The position numbers and the translations under genes were made by a program. From Anaerosoma tenue (GTDB lineage: Bacteria > Actinomycetota > Coriobacteriia > Anaerosomatales > Anaerosomataceae), in contig NZ_JALNTY010000002.1 of the NCBI RefSeq assembly GCF_023161965.1, positions 274,552-338,551 of the forward strand: 64,000 nucleotides of DNA. Reading direction: 5' to 3'. Below the pieces are notes generated by a model that made no database searches, had not been told where the DNA came from, and worked only from the letters and a program-made list of their open reading frames with translations. Below, piece by piece: positions 17,199 through 26,545 of this stretch. Numbering within the stretch: the stretch's first letter is position 1; the number at the start of each line of letters is the position of its first letter.

Positions 17199-17864
17199 TC
17201 ACTCGCCGGTGAGCGCCTTCTTCAGCGCCCGTTCGTGCGCGACCTTTGTGAACGCGATGACCACGTCGCCGGGCTGCATCTCCGTCTGACCGTGAACCGG
17301 GATCGTGTCGTCGCCGCGGAGAAGCGCCACGATCAGACAGTCGGCCGGCAGGTTCAACTCGGCCACCTGCTTGCCGCACACCACGCACCGGTCGACCGGA
17401 AGTTCGATCTCCACGATCGCCATGTCGCCCTTGCGAAGCGCCATGAGCGTGCGCATGTCCCCGATGGTGGCCTCTTCCTCGATCAGGCGGGAGATGATCG
17501 TGGTTGAGGATATGGCCTCGATGCCGAGCGCGTGGAAGATGTGCTCGTTCTTGGGGTTGTTGACCCGTGCGACGGCGCGCGGCACGCCGAAGGCGATCTT
17601 GGCAAGCTGGCAGGCCACGAGGTTGTCGTCATCGTCACCGGTGGCGGCCACGAACACGTCGGCACGGGTAACGCCGGCGTCCTCTTGATACACGGAGTCG
17701 CACCCGTCACCGAGCACGATGAGCGGATCTCCCGGGAGCTCGGCCGCGAGCTTGCGGGCAACGTCCTCACGCTTCTCGATCACGGCCACGGCGTGGCCGT
17801 GATCGAGGAGTTGGCGGGCGAGGTACGACGCCACCTTGCCGCCGCCGTTGATCACCACGTACAT
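17199..17864 (-). CDS. TrkA-like RCK potassium-uptake regulator (second of pair)
   Basis: The 221-residue protein has an N-terminal Rossmann RCK_N domain (INGGGKVASYLA, acidic VIEKRE at strand 2 end) and a C-terminal RCK_C domain from about residue 140. A CVVCGK segment in the linker is unusual and could bind metal. Such proteins gate Trk/Ktr K+ transporters in response to nucleotides. No membrane subunit is in the window. It starts four bases after the preceding trkA-like gene. Confidence 0.88.
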   Translation of the reverse strand: MYVVINGGGKVASYLARQLLDHGHAVAVIEKREDVARKLAAELPGDPLIVLGDGCDSVYQEDAGVTRADVFVAATGDDDDNLVACQLAKIAFGVPRAVARVNNPKNEHIFHALGIEAISSTTIISRLIEEEATIGDMRTLMALRKGDMAIVEIELPVDRCVVCGKQVAELNLPADCLIVALLRGDDTIPVHGQTEMQPGDVVIAFTKVAHERALKKALTGE

Positions 17865-17867
17865 GGC

Positions 17868-18509
17868 CTACCCCTTCATGAACCGTTCGACTTTGGGGAA
17901 GTACTCGTCCTTCACCGCCGCGAACAGGATGTCTCCCTCGTGCAGCACGGTGTCGTCATCAGGTACGTGGGCGGCCCGCCCCCGCATGATCGCGAATATC
18001 CTGAATCGGCGATCGACCTCCAGGTCCGAGACCCGATGGCCCTCGACGGCCTCCCCCGCCTGGAACTCGATGACCTCGATGTCCTCGACCGAGTTCAGGT
18101 GGTGTCCGTGCCCGGACTTGATCTTCTCCACGAGCGACTCGGCCACCAGCGTGGTGCCGCAGACATAGTCCAGGTCGAGCTGCTGGTACGTGCGCTCACG
18201 TACGGGGTTGTAGAGTCGCGCGACGACGTGTCGCACGCCGAAGATCTTCCGTGCCACCTCGCACGCCATGAGGTTGGTGTTGTCGAGGTCGGTGGTAGCG
18301 GCGAACGCGTCCGCCTCACGGACGCCCGCTTCCTCGAGGATGTCTTCATCGAACCCGAGGCCCCGTATGGTGACCCCGTTGAAGGAGCCGCCCAGTCGCT
18401 TGAAGGCTGTCTCGTCGCGGTCGATGACCACGACGTTGTGGCCCTCGACCGAGAGCATCGTTGCGAGTTGGGAGCCAACGCGCCCGCATCCGACGACGAT
18501 GATGTTCAT
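17868..18509 (-). CDS. TrkA-like RCK potassium-uptake regulator (first of pair)
   Basis: The 213-residue protein has RCK_N (VVGCGRVGSQLA, VIDRDE) and RCK_C domains. The ATG at 18507-18509 begins directly with the Rossmann strand. It forms an operon with the next gene (three bases apart). Two single-RCK proteins in tandem are common partners for one TrkH/TrkG-like transporter located elsewhere. Confidence 0.9.
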   Translation of the reverse strand: MNIIVVGCGRVGSQLATMLSVEGHNVVVIDRDETAFKRLGGSFNGVTIRGLGFDEDILEEAGVREADAFAATTDLDNTNLMACEVARKIFGVRHVVARLYNPVRERTYQQLDLDYVCGTTLVAESLVEKIKSGHGHHLNSVEDIEVIEFQAGEAVEGHRVSDLEVDRRFRIFAIMRGRAAHVPDDDTVLHEGDILFAAVKDEYFPKVERFMKG

Positions 18510-18670
18510 GGCCGAGCCGTCCCCCGATCCGCGTCGTGGGTGACCTGTCGCCGGCTGCGGCGACAACCGCTGACGCTACTCCTGGCATACCCTACCGTCA
18601 ATACGCCCGACACGCACCATCGAGCCGTCCCGCTGGGGCGCAGCGGCCCCGTCCGATCGCCCGGGACGCA

Positions 18671-18698
18671 GGACGGGCGCCCCGGAAGGCGCCCGTCC
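18671..18698 (-). terminator. Terminator-like hairpin
   Basis: GGACGGGCGCC and GGCGCCCGTCC form an 11-pair stem around a six-base loop. It lies just beyond the end of the zinc-ribbon gene that stops at 18722. No clear T run follows on either strand. Confidence 0.5.
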
Positions 18699-18721
18699 GA
18701 CAACACCGCGCACAGCGGTGG

Positions 18722-18868
18722 TTACTTGCCGATCTTGAAGATCTTGGTCCCACACTCGGGGCAGATGCCCTGGGTGGCCGGACGCCCGTTCTTCATGGTG
18801 ATCTCCTTGGCGTCCTTGATCTCACGCTTGGCCTTGCACTTGACGCAGTAGCCTTCCTTAGCCGCCAT
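18722..18868 (-). CDS. 48-residue zinc-ribbon protein (DUF5679-like)
   Basis: The short protein has two CxxC knuckles, YCVKCK near residue 8 and CPECG near residue 36, with Lys-rich flanks, as in DUF5679. Such proteins are thought to bind nucleic acid or zinc, without a proven role. The ATG at 18866-18868 has an AGGAGGTAGGGC site. A longer upstream reading has no coding character. Confidence 0.85.
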   Translation of the reverse strand: MAAKEGYCVKCKAKREIKDAKEITMKNGRPATQGICPECGTKIFKIGK

Positions 18869-18948
18869 GTGCCCTACCTCCTCGATCTGTCGATGACGTA
18901 CCCCGGTGGGGTGCCGTTTAGCCGTGGGAGCTCGCTGCTCCGAGGCCA

Positions 18949-19623
18949 CTATACACCGTACGTACCCTCTGTGAAGCGGGATCGGCGCCCAAATGCCCAT
19001 AAGGCCGTCGCACACAGACCGATCAGGCCGCCCCACACGACCGCCGACCAGCCCCAGAACGGGAGTGGAAAGACTCGTATGAGCAGGGCGTCTTGGGGGA
19101 ATACCCATGTGCCTTCAGCGAAGAACAGCTCGTGGAACCGCGTGAACAGCACGCCGAAGTCGGTAGCGCCTACGAGTGCCGCGAGGAGCACGGCGGTCGC
19201 CAGCGCCATCGCGGCCAGCGTAGCGGCCCTACGCACGGAGCGCCGGCCCGGCGTCGTGCGCAAGCGCATCACCACCCACACGGCCAGCGTCACCACCAGC
19301 ACGAGCGTGATCGTACGCGCAGGGACGATCACGTCCCGGACGTCCACGAGGTGCGCCACCGCCGCTTCATCGAACGCCGGTCTTCCCTCCACCGACGCAG
19401 GCAACCCGGGCGCATCGCCGTCCGTCACGAACCGCCGCACCGCCTCGGCCATGTCCTCGGTCCCGCGCTCGCTCAGGCCGGTGCGAGCCGACGAGCCGAC
19501 CAGGCCGGTCATGGTGCGCACGTACAGAGGAGTGGTGAGAACGCTCACCGTGACGCCCAGGACCGCGAGCGCCACGGCCGCTGCCGCGATCACGGGCTCG
19601 AGACGCGTGAGGAGCGCCTTCAC
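18949..19623 (-). CDS. TIGR01906/DUF1461 integral membrane protein
   Basis: The 224-residue protein has five likely membrane segments and the diagnostic motif FHELFFAEGTW followed by FPQDALLIRVFP. The family is widespread in Firmicutes and actinobacteria with no known function. It follows the GGDEF gene by three bases and probably shares its transcript. Confidence 0.88.
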   Translation of the reverse strand: MKALLTRLEPVIAAAAVALAVLGVTVSVLTTPLYVRTMTGLVGSSARTGLSERGTEDMAEAVRRFVTDGDAPGLPASVEGRPAFDEAAVAHLVDVRDVIVPARTITLVLVVTLAVWVVMRLRTTPGRRSVRRAATLAAMALATAVLLAALVGATDFGVLFTRFHELFFAEGTWVFPQDALLIRVFPLPFWGWSAVVWGGLIGLCATALWAFGRRSRFTEGTYGV

Positions 19624-19626
19624 CTG

Positions 19627-20877
19627 CTAGCCCTCCAGGGTGGCGGCGAGCGCCGCGCCGGTGGCGGAGGTCTTCACCGTGTTCCCCCCTGCCAGCACGG
19701 CGAGTGACAGCATGCTGTCCGCGGCGTCCAGGAGCGCCTCGGGGGTGTCACCGTCGGCCGGTGCGAACACAGCCCCCACACTCACCGTCACGCTTACGCC
19801 GCCCACGCGGGTCGACTCGACCGCCTGCCTGAACGTCTCGGCCACCGCAAGGACGCGGTCAGCCAGAGGCGTTTGGTCATCGAGACCGCGGGCCACCTCC
19901 GGTACGATCAGCGCGAGCTCCTCGCCGCCCACGCGACAGGCCGTGTTGACCTCCCAGCCCCCGCCGCCGGTGTCCGCACTGGCAACGTCTCTCAGCCTGC
20001 GTGCCACTGTGGCGAGGATCTCGTCACCGATATCGATCCCGAAGGTCCGGTTCACGTCACCCAGCCTGTCCACGTCGGCGACGATCAACCCGAGCTGGCG
20101 GTTGTTCCGTCGCGCTCTCTCGCACTCGGTGGCAAGCACTCGCTGGAAGTAGTGGCGATTGTGAAGCCCTGTGAAATCGTCGATGAACGAGCTCTCGCGC
20201 AGCTCCGCCTCACGCAACCTGATCGACTTCATCATCAGCATGCCCACCAGCGCCGCGCCGGAGAAGAGCGTGATCTGCCACAGATAGCGCACCACGACGT
20301 ACGTGCCGTTGGCCTCGAGCCCGGAGGCGATGAAGGGGAGCTCCACGTGGGGCAGCCAGCCGAAGTACTCGCCGGTGAGCACTGAGCCGTACATCAGCGC
20401 TGCGCTCGCCACGAGCATCCACACGTGGGAGCGCCTTGGCAGGATGAACGCGCCTTCGAGGATGAACACCAGGTACATGGCGGAGAACCACGAGTACACG
20501 CCGCCGCTGTAGTGGATGAGCACGGTGGCTACGAGCATATCGAACAGCAACTGCGCCTGGTTCAGGAAGGCGACGTTGGCGACCTTGCGCACCGTGGCCT
20601 GATAGAAACCGTTGTACATGAGGACGAAGATCAGCCCGATCGCCGGTATCGTCATGTTGGCGATCAGCACTTCGAGATCGGTGGAGGTGGCGTACACGCT
20701 CGCGCCGACCACCGAGAAGCCCGCAAGCACCGCGACGATGGCCCAGCGCACCCGGATGACCAACTGTACGCGCTCCATGTTGGCGCGGAGCGCCTCGATA
20801 TCGTATTGCGTAGGCTGCTCTCGCCACGACACGACCGCACTGCGCGCCAGCATCCTGGCGAACCTGCTCTGCTTCAC
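19627..20877 (-). CDS. Membrane GGDEF-domain protein (diguanylate cyclase-like)
   Basis: The 416-residue protein has about six membrane segments (residues 45-215) and a C-terminal GGDEF domain that starts at DDFTGLHNRHYF. The signature reads GGEEL instead of GGDEF/GGEEF. The substitution is conservative, so cyclase activity is possible but uncertain. The GTG at 20875-20877 is listed; the ATG at 20853 is an alternative. The much longer open frame upstream is antisense to the haem-handling genes and is not coding. No c-di-GMP effector is in the window. Confidence 0.82.
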   Translation of the reverse strand: MKQSRFARMLARSAVVSWREQPTQYDIEALRANMERVQLVIRVRWAIVAVLAGFSVVGASVYATSTDLEVLIANMTIPAIGLIFVLMYNGFYQATVRKVANVAFLNQAQLLFDMLVATVLIHYSGGVYSWFSAMYLVFILEGAFILPRRSHVWMLVASAALMYGSVLTGEYFGWLPHVELPFIASGLEANGTYVVVRYLWQITLFSGAALVGMLMMKSIRLREAELRESSFIDDFTGLHNRHYFQRVLATECERARRNNRQLGLIVADVDRLGDVNRTFGIDIGDEILATVARRLRDVASADTGGGGWEVNTACRVGGEELALIVPEVARGLDDQTPLADRVLAVAETFRQAVESTRVGGVSVTVSVGAVFAPADGDTPEALLDAADSMLSLAVLAGGNTVKTSATGAALAATLEG

Positions 20878-21000
20878 GTCCGTCCTCCGTGAGAGGGGAG
20901 AACCGCCTGACAGGTGCCGAGTGTAGCACGCACCGGTTCGCCCTCCGCGCGCTCGCCGATATACTGTGGCGGTGGTCGACACCCTCTGCCGGGAGCCGCC

Positions 21001-21969
21001 GTGGTCATGCCCCAAACGATACTCGACGCACTCGATGCCTCCATCGGTACCCTTGCCTCGCTCGGGTCTGTCATCGCTCCCGCGATCGCCGTCGCCGCGG
21101 TGGCCGTGGTCGTGACCGCTCTCGGCGTCCGGCGCGCGCGTCCGCTCAGGATCGCGATGGGGGCGCTGGTCGTCGCACTCGCCCTCGGCGAGGTCCTGCT
21201 TGTCTGGTTCCACCTTCGTCTGTGGCAGCTGGCCGAGGTGATCGACCCGGTCACCGGGGCAACGGCCGGAACTTTCGCCGTCCCGCTGTGGATCGAGTCG
21301 GAGAAGTTGTACGTGTGGGCCCTCATTCTCGCGGTGATCGCGCTTGTGGCCCGGCGCAAGGGCGATGAACTGCGCCCGTTGCTCGGTACTGCGGCCGCCG
21401 CGCTGGCTATCGGCGCACTCGTATGGGGCCGACCGTTCGCCGACCCCCTTCCCGACTTCCTCGGCAGTTATCGCGCATACCTTGTCGCGTGGACGTCCGG
21501 TGACACGGGGATGGCGATGGGGCTCGCGCAGGGGTTGGCGGCATCGCGTCAGTACTACTACAACACGTGGTACATGTGGGCGCACCCGCCACTGCTCTTC
21601 CTGAGCTACGGTGCGTTCGTCGCGTCCTTCTTCGGCAGCATCCTGATGCTTGTCCACCGGCGCTCGTCGTACGAGCAGGTCGCGTACCGATGGGCCCGGC
21701 TCGGCTACCTCCCGCTGACGCTCGGCATGGTGGTGGGGATCCCGTGGGCGATCATCGCGTGGCAGGGTGAGTCGTGGTGGTGGTCGGGCAAGGTGAACAT
21801 GTCGATCATGATGTGGCTGCTGTATACCGCGTACCTCCATGCCCGGCTGTACCTGCGCCGTCCGGGGATGTGGCGCGTGGTGGCTGCTCTCGCGGTGCTC
21901 TCGTTCGTTGCGCTCGTGCTCACGTATGTGACCACGTATGTGATCCCCGGCGCGCACTCGGTGGTGTGA
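21001..21969 (+). CDS. CcsA/CcmC-like haem-handling membrane protein
   Basis: The 322-residue protein has about eight membrane segments and the layout of the CcmC/CcmF/CcsA family that delivers haem to apocytochromes. A His sits in TWYMWAHPPLLFL, and a Trp-rich loop (ESWWWSGKVN) stands where the WWD motif (WGTWWVWDAR in CcmC) is expected. The Asp of that motif is missing. A His near the end (PGAHSV) could be a second ligand. GTG at 21001 has a GGGAG site five bases upstream; ATG at 21007 is an alternative. It pairs with the next gene, four bases downstream. The window has several c-type cytochromes that would need such a factor. Confidence 0.65.
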   Translation: MVMPQTILDALDASIGTLASLGSVIAPAIAVAAVAVVVTALGVRRARPLRIAMGALVVALALGEVLLVWFHLRLWQLAEVIDPVTGATAGTFAVPLWIESEKLYVWALILAVIALVARRKGDELRPLLGTAAAALAIGALVWGRPFADPLPDFLGSYRAYLVAWTSGDTGMAMGLAQGLAASRQYYYNTWYMWAHPPLLFLSYGAFVASFFGSILMLVHRRSSYEQVAYRWARLGYLPLTLGMVVGIPWAIIAWQGESWWWSGKVNMSIMMWLLYTAYLHARLYLRRPGMWRVVAALAVLSFVALVLTYVTTYVIPGAHSVV

Positions 21970-21973
21970 GGAG

Positions 21974-22618
21974 ATGTCTGTGGAGCGGAGCGCGCAGTCG
22001 AACGGGGCCAGGACATCGTGGGACTTCGCCCTGATCGCCATCACGGTGGCCCTGATGGGGGCGCTGGGCGTCCAGTCGCTCGTGGGGACGCTGTACACGT
22101 GGTGGGCGTACGCCAATGTGACCGGATGGGAGCGGAGCGGACAACCGCAGTTCATCGCCACGATGAACGCGGTCGCCGCGCCGCTCGTAGTGGCGCTCGT
22201 GGTGGTCATGGGACTGTGCGTGCCGAAACGGCTGCTGTCGCGGCGGACCCTGGTGGTCGTCTCAGCCGGGATGGTCGCCGCGGGTGGGCTCGCCGCGCTC
22301 ATCACACGATCCGTCACGACCGGACTCACGGTCTACCTGTGCGCGGCTGCGGCCATCCAGGTGGTGGTGGTCGTCCTCACCCTCGCCGGGACGCAGGGGC
22401 TGCGCTACCTCTCGGAGAACCGGATCGCCAAGGCAGGCTCGGGGCTGCTGCACCTCGGGTTCATCGTGGCGGCGCTCGTGATCGTCGCGCTGCAGCGCTC
22501 GGCGGCGATGCTTCCCGCGTCGCTCCTGGCCGCCGCGCTTCTCACCATCGGCTCGGGGCTGGCGTTCTACGCGCGATCGTCATCGCGGGCGGCGATCGAT
22601 GAGGAGACTGCCGGCTAG
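21974..22618 (+). CDS. Five- to six-helix membrane protein, partner of the CcsA-like gene
   Basis: The 214-residue protein is nearly all hydrophobic helices. The first is followed by TLYTWWAYANVTGW, an aromatic-rich loop that might face haem. No family is recognised. Its position four bases after the CcsA-like gene suggests the two form one complex, perhaps a split cytochrome c assembly protein. That is inference. Its stop overlaps that of the convergent M28 gene. Confidence 0.65.
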   Translation: MSVERSAQSNGARTSWDFALIAITVALMGALGVQSLVGTLYTWWAYANVTGWERSGQPQFIATMNAVAAPLVVALVVVMGLCVPKRLLSRRTLVVVSAGMVAAGGLAALITRSVTTGLTVYLCAAAAIQVVVVVLTLAGTQGLRYLSENRIAKAGSGLLHLGFIVAALVIVALQRSAAMLPASLLAAALLTIGSGLAFYARSSSRAAIDEETAG

Positions 22619-24447
22619 AGGTCGCGCACGAGCGCGGTCACGAACCGCACGGCCTGCTCGACCGTGGGCTCGGAGACCGCATCGATCGTGTCGGTGTGCC
22701 AGTGCCAGTTGGGGAGCCGTCCGTTGATGTCGAACGCCATCACGCTCATGGCGCGGTACCCGCGCGACAAGGCGACCGACGCGTCGCTCACCGTGCCGGT
22801 GCGCTCACGACCCTTCACGAGCATGTCGTTCTCGCGCGCAGTCCGCTTGGCCTGGGTCACGAGACGCCGGTCGGCCCGGTGCGTCGTTGCTCCGCCCTCC
22901 CGCGAGACGAACGAAAGACCGCCCGCACCCACGGTGTCGATGTTGATGAACATCGCGTCACGCAGATCCTCCCCGTACGCGTCGAGCAGCGTCCGCATCC
23001 CCCAGCCGCCGGCCTCCTTGGCCCCGGTGGCGACGAACCAGATCTCCTTCTCGGCAAGCGCGCGGTCGACACCGTCGGTCACCCGGCGGCGGATACGCGC
23101 CGCGATGGCCGAGGGGTCCGCATAGTCACCCGCATCGCTCTCGCCGGCGGCTCCCGCCTTGAAACCGAACTCGTCATCGTCGTCGAGGTTGTCCCAGGAG
23201 CCGATCTCCTTGCCCGCACGACGGACATCGAACCCTCGCCCGATGCCCAGCCAGTCGCGAAGGCCCCTGCCCTCATCCTCGTCGTCATCGCGCTCACGTC
23301 GTGAACGCGAGCGTCCACGTCGGCCGGATGGCTCCTCCTCGTACTCCTCTGGCTCCGGGACCTCGGCCACGGGTTCGGGCATCGCCTCATCCTCGAATCC
23401 CATGTCCATGCTCACCTGGCCCGGTACGGCCTCCTCGAGGTCCCACCCGGCTTCGGCGTCATCGAGGCCCAGACCCTCGTCCTCACGGTAGACGGATGTC
23501 TCGCCGCGGGGCTGCACGGATGTCCCGATACCGGTCGGCTCAACCTGCGCGGGTATGCCGATGTCAGTCGTCCGGAAATCGTCCATGCCGAGGTCGTCGA
23601 TCTCGATCGGCAACTGTTCATCGCGAGTGGCCGGAGCGACCGGGCGGTACTCGAGGACGACGTCCTCGTCGAGCTCACCGGCCTCCTCGACGGCCTCCTG
23701 TCCGCGGCGCACCGGGGCGCGCCGCTGCGACTCCTCCACCTCGGGAACAGTGGCGGCCATGACCGCCAACATCGCAGCCACGCCGGAGGCATTGTCGTTG
23801 GCGCCGTCGGTGGCGTGCGAGAGCAGTTCCTTCTGAAGCGCGGCCGCCACCGGCACCAGCATCACGATGGCGCCAACAACCGCCACGTAGCCCGACCACG
23901 GCTTCCACGAAGCGGCGAACGGCAGCGCGGTCAGCGCGATCCAGATGGTCACGCCTACCGGGACCCACCGCGTGAGCACAGCGACGGTACCGAGATGACG
24001 CACGAATCCGGGGCTCGTGAGGAACGAGGGGCGGGCCGTGTCGTAATGCGCCACGATCACGACGCGCCGCAGGCGCTCGTTGCGTCGCGCCCGTGGCACG
24101 TGCCTGCCGATGAGGTTCTGGCTGGGACCGCTTCCCAGGTAGCGGGAGATGACCGGCTTGCCGGACGCATCAAGCCACACGAGCGCCGCCACGAGCGCGG
24201 CGAGCGCCAGCGCGGGAAGACTCCACCACACCGCAAGCACCGAAGCGCCGATCAGCAACAGGCCGTGCACTATCGTGGCCCGGCCGTCAGAGCGCGGGCA
24301 ATCGAACTCCTGGCGCTCCACATCGACCCCATACGAGCGCATCGTGTCTTCGATGTGGTCCGCGGCACGCGACTCGGCATCGGTGGTAGCCGGTCGTGGG
24401 CCGATGGTGTCCGCGAGTTCGCGTATCTGCTCCATGACGAGCGACAT
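22615..24447 (-). CDS. Membrane M28-family peptidase with long acidic insert
   Basis: The 610-residue protein has an M28 aminopeptidase fold split by an insert. Likely metal ligands are H134 (VAHYDT), D218 (GANDNASG), E478, D504 (NIDTVG) and H584 (WHTDT). Two or more membrane helices lie at about residues 70-105 and 165-205. Residues 235 to about 425 are acidic, low in complexity and likely disordered, with an SGRRGRSRSRRERDDDED-like switch of charge. The usual catalytic Glu before the metal-binding Glu is Lys (K477, in GAKEAG), so activity is uncertain. ATG at 24447 has a GGAGGTG site. Confidence 0.8.
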   Translation of the reverse strand: MSLVMEQIRELADTIGPRPATTDAESRAADHIEDTMRSYGVDVERQEFDCPRSDGRATIVHGLLLIGASVLAVWWSLPALALAALVAALVWLDASGKPVISRYLGSGPSQNLIGRHVPRARRNERLRRVVIVAHYDTARPSFLTSPGFVRHLGTVAVLTRWVPVGVTIWIALTALPFAASWKPWSGYVAVVGAIVMLVPVAAALQKELLSHATDGANDNASGVAAMLAVMAATVPEVEESQRRAPVRRGQEAVEEAGELDEDVVLEYRPVAPATRDEQLPIEIDDLGMDDFRTTDIGIPAQVEPTGIGTSVQPRGETSVYREDEGLGLDDAEAGWDLEEAVPGQVSMDMGFEDEAMPEPVAEVPEPEEYEEEPSGRRGRSRSRRERDDDEDEGRGLRDWLGIGRGFDVRRAGKEIGSWDNLDDDDEFGFKAGAAGESDAGDYADPSAIAARIRRRVTDGVDRALAEKEIWFVATGAKEAGGWGMRTLLDAYGEDLRDAMFINIDTVGAGGLSFVSREGGATTHRADRRLVTQAKRTARENDMLVKGRERTGTVSDASVALSRGYRAMSVMAFDINGRLPNWHWHTDTIDAVSEPTVEQAVRFVTALVRDL

Positions 24448-24546
24448 GCGCACCTCCAGGCGGGTCTCGTTCCCGGGCGGCCGCGGCCCGGGGCCATCGC
24501 TGCCATGATAGCGCAGGCTGGTCACGGACGGCGCGCAAGCGGATGG

Positions 24547-24876
24547 CTACATGCCCATCCCGGGCATCCCTTCGCTGTGGCAGTCGAAGCACTCGCTCAT
24601 CCGGTACGACGCATGCGATTCGACCACCGCGGGGTCGTCGCTGTGGCAGACGCAACCCGGGATCTCCACCGCCAGCGGGTCCGACCCGCCGGCGGGCGCG
24701 CTATCGGCCGCGTCCGCGGTCCCCGCCTGCGGATCGGAGGTGCCCACAGGCGTCGCCTGAGACGACGCCTGTGGGGTCACCGGTTTGCCGAAGGCGAACA
24801 TCGCGGCCACCAGCACTGCGGCTGCAAGCACCACTACGCCGATGATGACCCCGGTGCGCTTCAGCGTCTCGTTCAT
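24547..24876 (-). CDS. Small membrane-anchored c-type cytochrome
   Basis: The 109-residue protein has an N-terminal membrane anchor (residues 9-31), a Ser/Pro/Ala-rich spacer, and a haem domain in the last 40 residues with one canonical CxxCH (CFDCH) and one spaced-out CVCH (CxCH). A Met-rich end (GMPGMGM) could donate an axial ligand. It follows hcp by two bases, so it is probably in the nitrosative-stress operon, perhaps as electron donor. That role is inferred. Confidence 0.75.
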   Translation of the reverse strand: MNETLKRTGVIIGVVVLAAAVLVAAMFAFGKPVTPQASSQATPVGTSDPQAGTADAADSAPAGGSDPLAVEIPGCVCHSDDPAVVESHASYRMSECFDCHSEGMPGMGM

Positions 24877-24878
24877 GC

Positions 24879-26522
24879 CTATGCCGCGCTCTCGCCGAGG
24901 ATGGCCTCAAGATCGGCACCCGCCGACTCGCCGATCGGCTTGATGTCGAAGTTGTCCACCAGCACCTGCAGCACCGCGGGGGTGATGAACGCCGGCAGTG
25001 TGGGGCCAAGGCGGATGTCCTTGATACCGAGATGCAGCAGCGTGAGCAGGATCGCGACCGCCTTCTGCTCGTACCAGGACAGGATCATCGAGAGCGGCAA
25101 CTCGTTCACGCCCACCCCGAACGCCTCGGCAAGCGCGACAGCGATCTTGATGGCCGAGTACGCGTCGTTGCACTGGCCCACATCGAGCAAGCGGGGGATG
25201 CCGCCGATCTCGCCGAGCTGGTGGTCGAAGAAACGGAACTTGCCGCATGCGAGCGTGAGCACCACGGTATCGGCAGGCGCCTCGTCCACGAAGTCGGTGT
25301 AGTAGCTGCGGCCGGGCTTGGCTCCGTCGCACCCGCCCACGAGGAAGAAGTGGCGGATGTCGCCGTTCTTCACGGCCTCGATGACCGTGGGAGCGACCGA
25401 GAGCACCGCGTTGCGGCCAAAGCCCACCATCACAGAACCGCCGTCCACCTCATCGGTGAAGCCGGGCAGCTCAAGCGCGCGGTCGATGACTGCCTTGAAG
25501 TCGCCGTTCTCCACGTGCACGGCGCTCGGGTGCGCCACCCGGCCGGTGGTGAAGATGTTGTCCGCATAGGTGTCGCGCGGGTTCTGGATGCAGTTGGTGG
25601 TCATCAGGATGGCGCCCGGGAACTCGTCGAACTCCTTGCGCTGGTTCTGCCACGCGGTGCCGTAGTGACCGTAAAAGTGGCTGTGCTTCTTGAGCTCCGG
25701 ATAACCGTGCGCCGGCAACATCTCGCCGTGCGTGTAGATGTCGATGCCGAGGCCCTCGGTCTGCTCGAGCAGCTCCTGGAGGTCCTTGAGGTCGTGACCG
25801 GAGACCAGGATCGCCTTGTTGGGCCGGTGGCCGAGCGGCACGCTCGTGGGCACCGGGTGACCGTACGCGCCGGTGTTGGCAGCGTCCAGCAGCTCCATGA
25901 CGCGCAGGTTGACCTCGCCGGTCTTGAGCGCAAGACCGACCCAGTCGTCAAGGTAGAGGTCCTTGTCCGAGAGCGCCGCGAGCAGTTCATGCTCGAACGC
26001 GTAGATCGATGGATCGGTGTGGCCGAGCACGCGGGCGTGATCCGCATACGCCGCGATGCCCTTGAGGCCGTACACGGCGGTCTGCTGCAGCGCCTGGATG
26101 TTCTCGTCGCGGTCGTGGTCTGAGAAGATGCCCACAGCCTCGCCCTGCGCGACGAGCGCGGCAAGATCGCCGGCCGGCTCGAACGCCACGGACGGGTCGT
26201 CAGCCGGCACGACCCCGCCCGCGGCCTCGACGTTCGCACGGAGCGCCGACTTCACCTCAGCGCCACGGCGGATCAGGCCCGCAAGGTGCTCGGCGTCGAA
26301 GTCCACATTGGTGACCGTCGTGAACAACCCGCCGGTGACGTACTCATCGGCCACGTCGTCGGTGACGCCGACCTTGGCTCCGGCGACCGCGATGGCCGCG
26401 ATGCCCTTCAGCTGGTGCAGCAGGAGGTCCTGCAACGCCGCTACCTCGGGCGTCTTGCCGCAGACCCCGACGGTGGTGCACCCCACGCCCTTGCTTGCCT
26501 GTTCGCACTGATTGCAGAACAC
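24879..26522 (-). CDS. hcp: Hybrid cluster protein (hydroxylamine reductase / NO reductase)
   Basis: The 547-residue protein binds a [4Fe-4S] cluster through C-x2-C-x8-C-x5-C at its N-terminus, and the Fe-S-O hybrid cluster through Cys in TTNCIQN, GGCDGA, LACGKF and VGQCND and the E-x-K pair in SWYEQKA. Hcp reduces NO and hydroxylamine under anaerobic nitrosative stress. The GTG at 26520-26522 gives MFCNQCEQ, the family start, with an AAGGAAG site; a GTG nine bases upstream is possible. It lies behind a repeat-rich 240-base gap and belongs with the ferredoxin and ygbA-like genes upstream. Confidence 0.97.
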   Translation of the reverse strand: MFCNQCEQASKGVGCTTVGVCGKTPEVAALQDLLLHQLKGIAAIAVAGAKVGVTDDVADEYVTGGLFTTVTNVDFDAEHLAGLIRRGAEVKSALRANVEAAGGVVPADDPSVAFEPAGDLAALVAQGEAVGIFSDHDRDENIQALQQTAVYGLKGIAAYADHARVLGHTDPSIYAFEHELLAALSDKDLYLDDWVGLALKTGEVNLRVMELLDAANTGAYGHPVPTSVPLGHRPNKAILVSGHDLKDLQELLEQTEGLGIDIYTHGEMLPAHGYPELKKHSHFYGHYGTAWQNQRKEFDEFPGAILMTTNCIQNPRDTYADNIFTTGRVAHPSAVHVENGDFKAVIDRALELPGFTDEVDGGSVMVGFGRNAVLSVAPTVIEAVKNGDIRHFFLVGGCDGAKPGRSYYTDFVDEAPADTVVLTLACGKFRFFDHQLGEIGGIPRLLDVGQCNDAYSAIKIAVALAEAFGVGVNELPLSMILSWYEQKAVAILLTLLHLGIKDIRLGPTLPAFITPAVLQVLVDNFDIKPIGESAGADLEAILGESAA

Positions 26523-26545
26523 GTGCCTCACTTCCTTTCATCAAG

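Noticed and set aside
19627-22329. Open frame of 900 codons on the minus strand extending the GGDEF gene upstream
   Set aside because: The part beyond 20877 is antisense to the CcsA-like and partner genes and its translation is His/Arg-rich low-complexity; the GGDEF protein needs only 416 residues.
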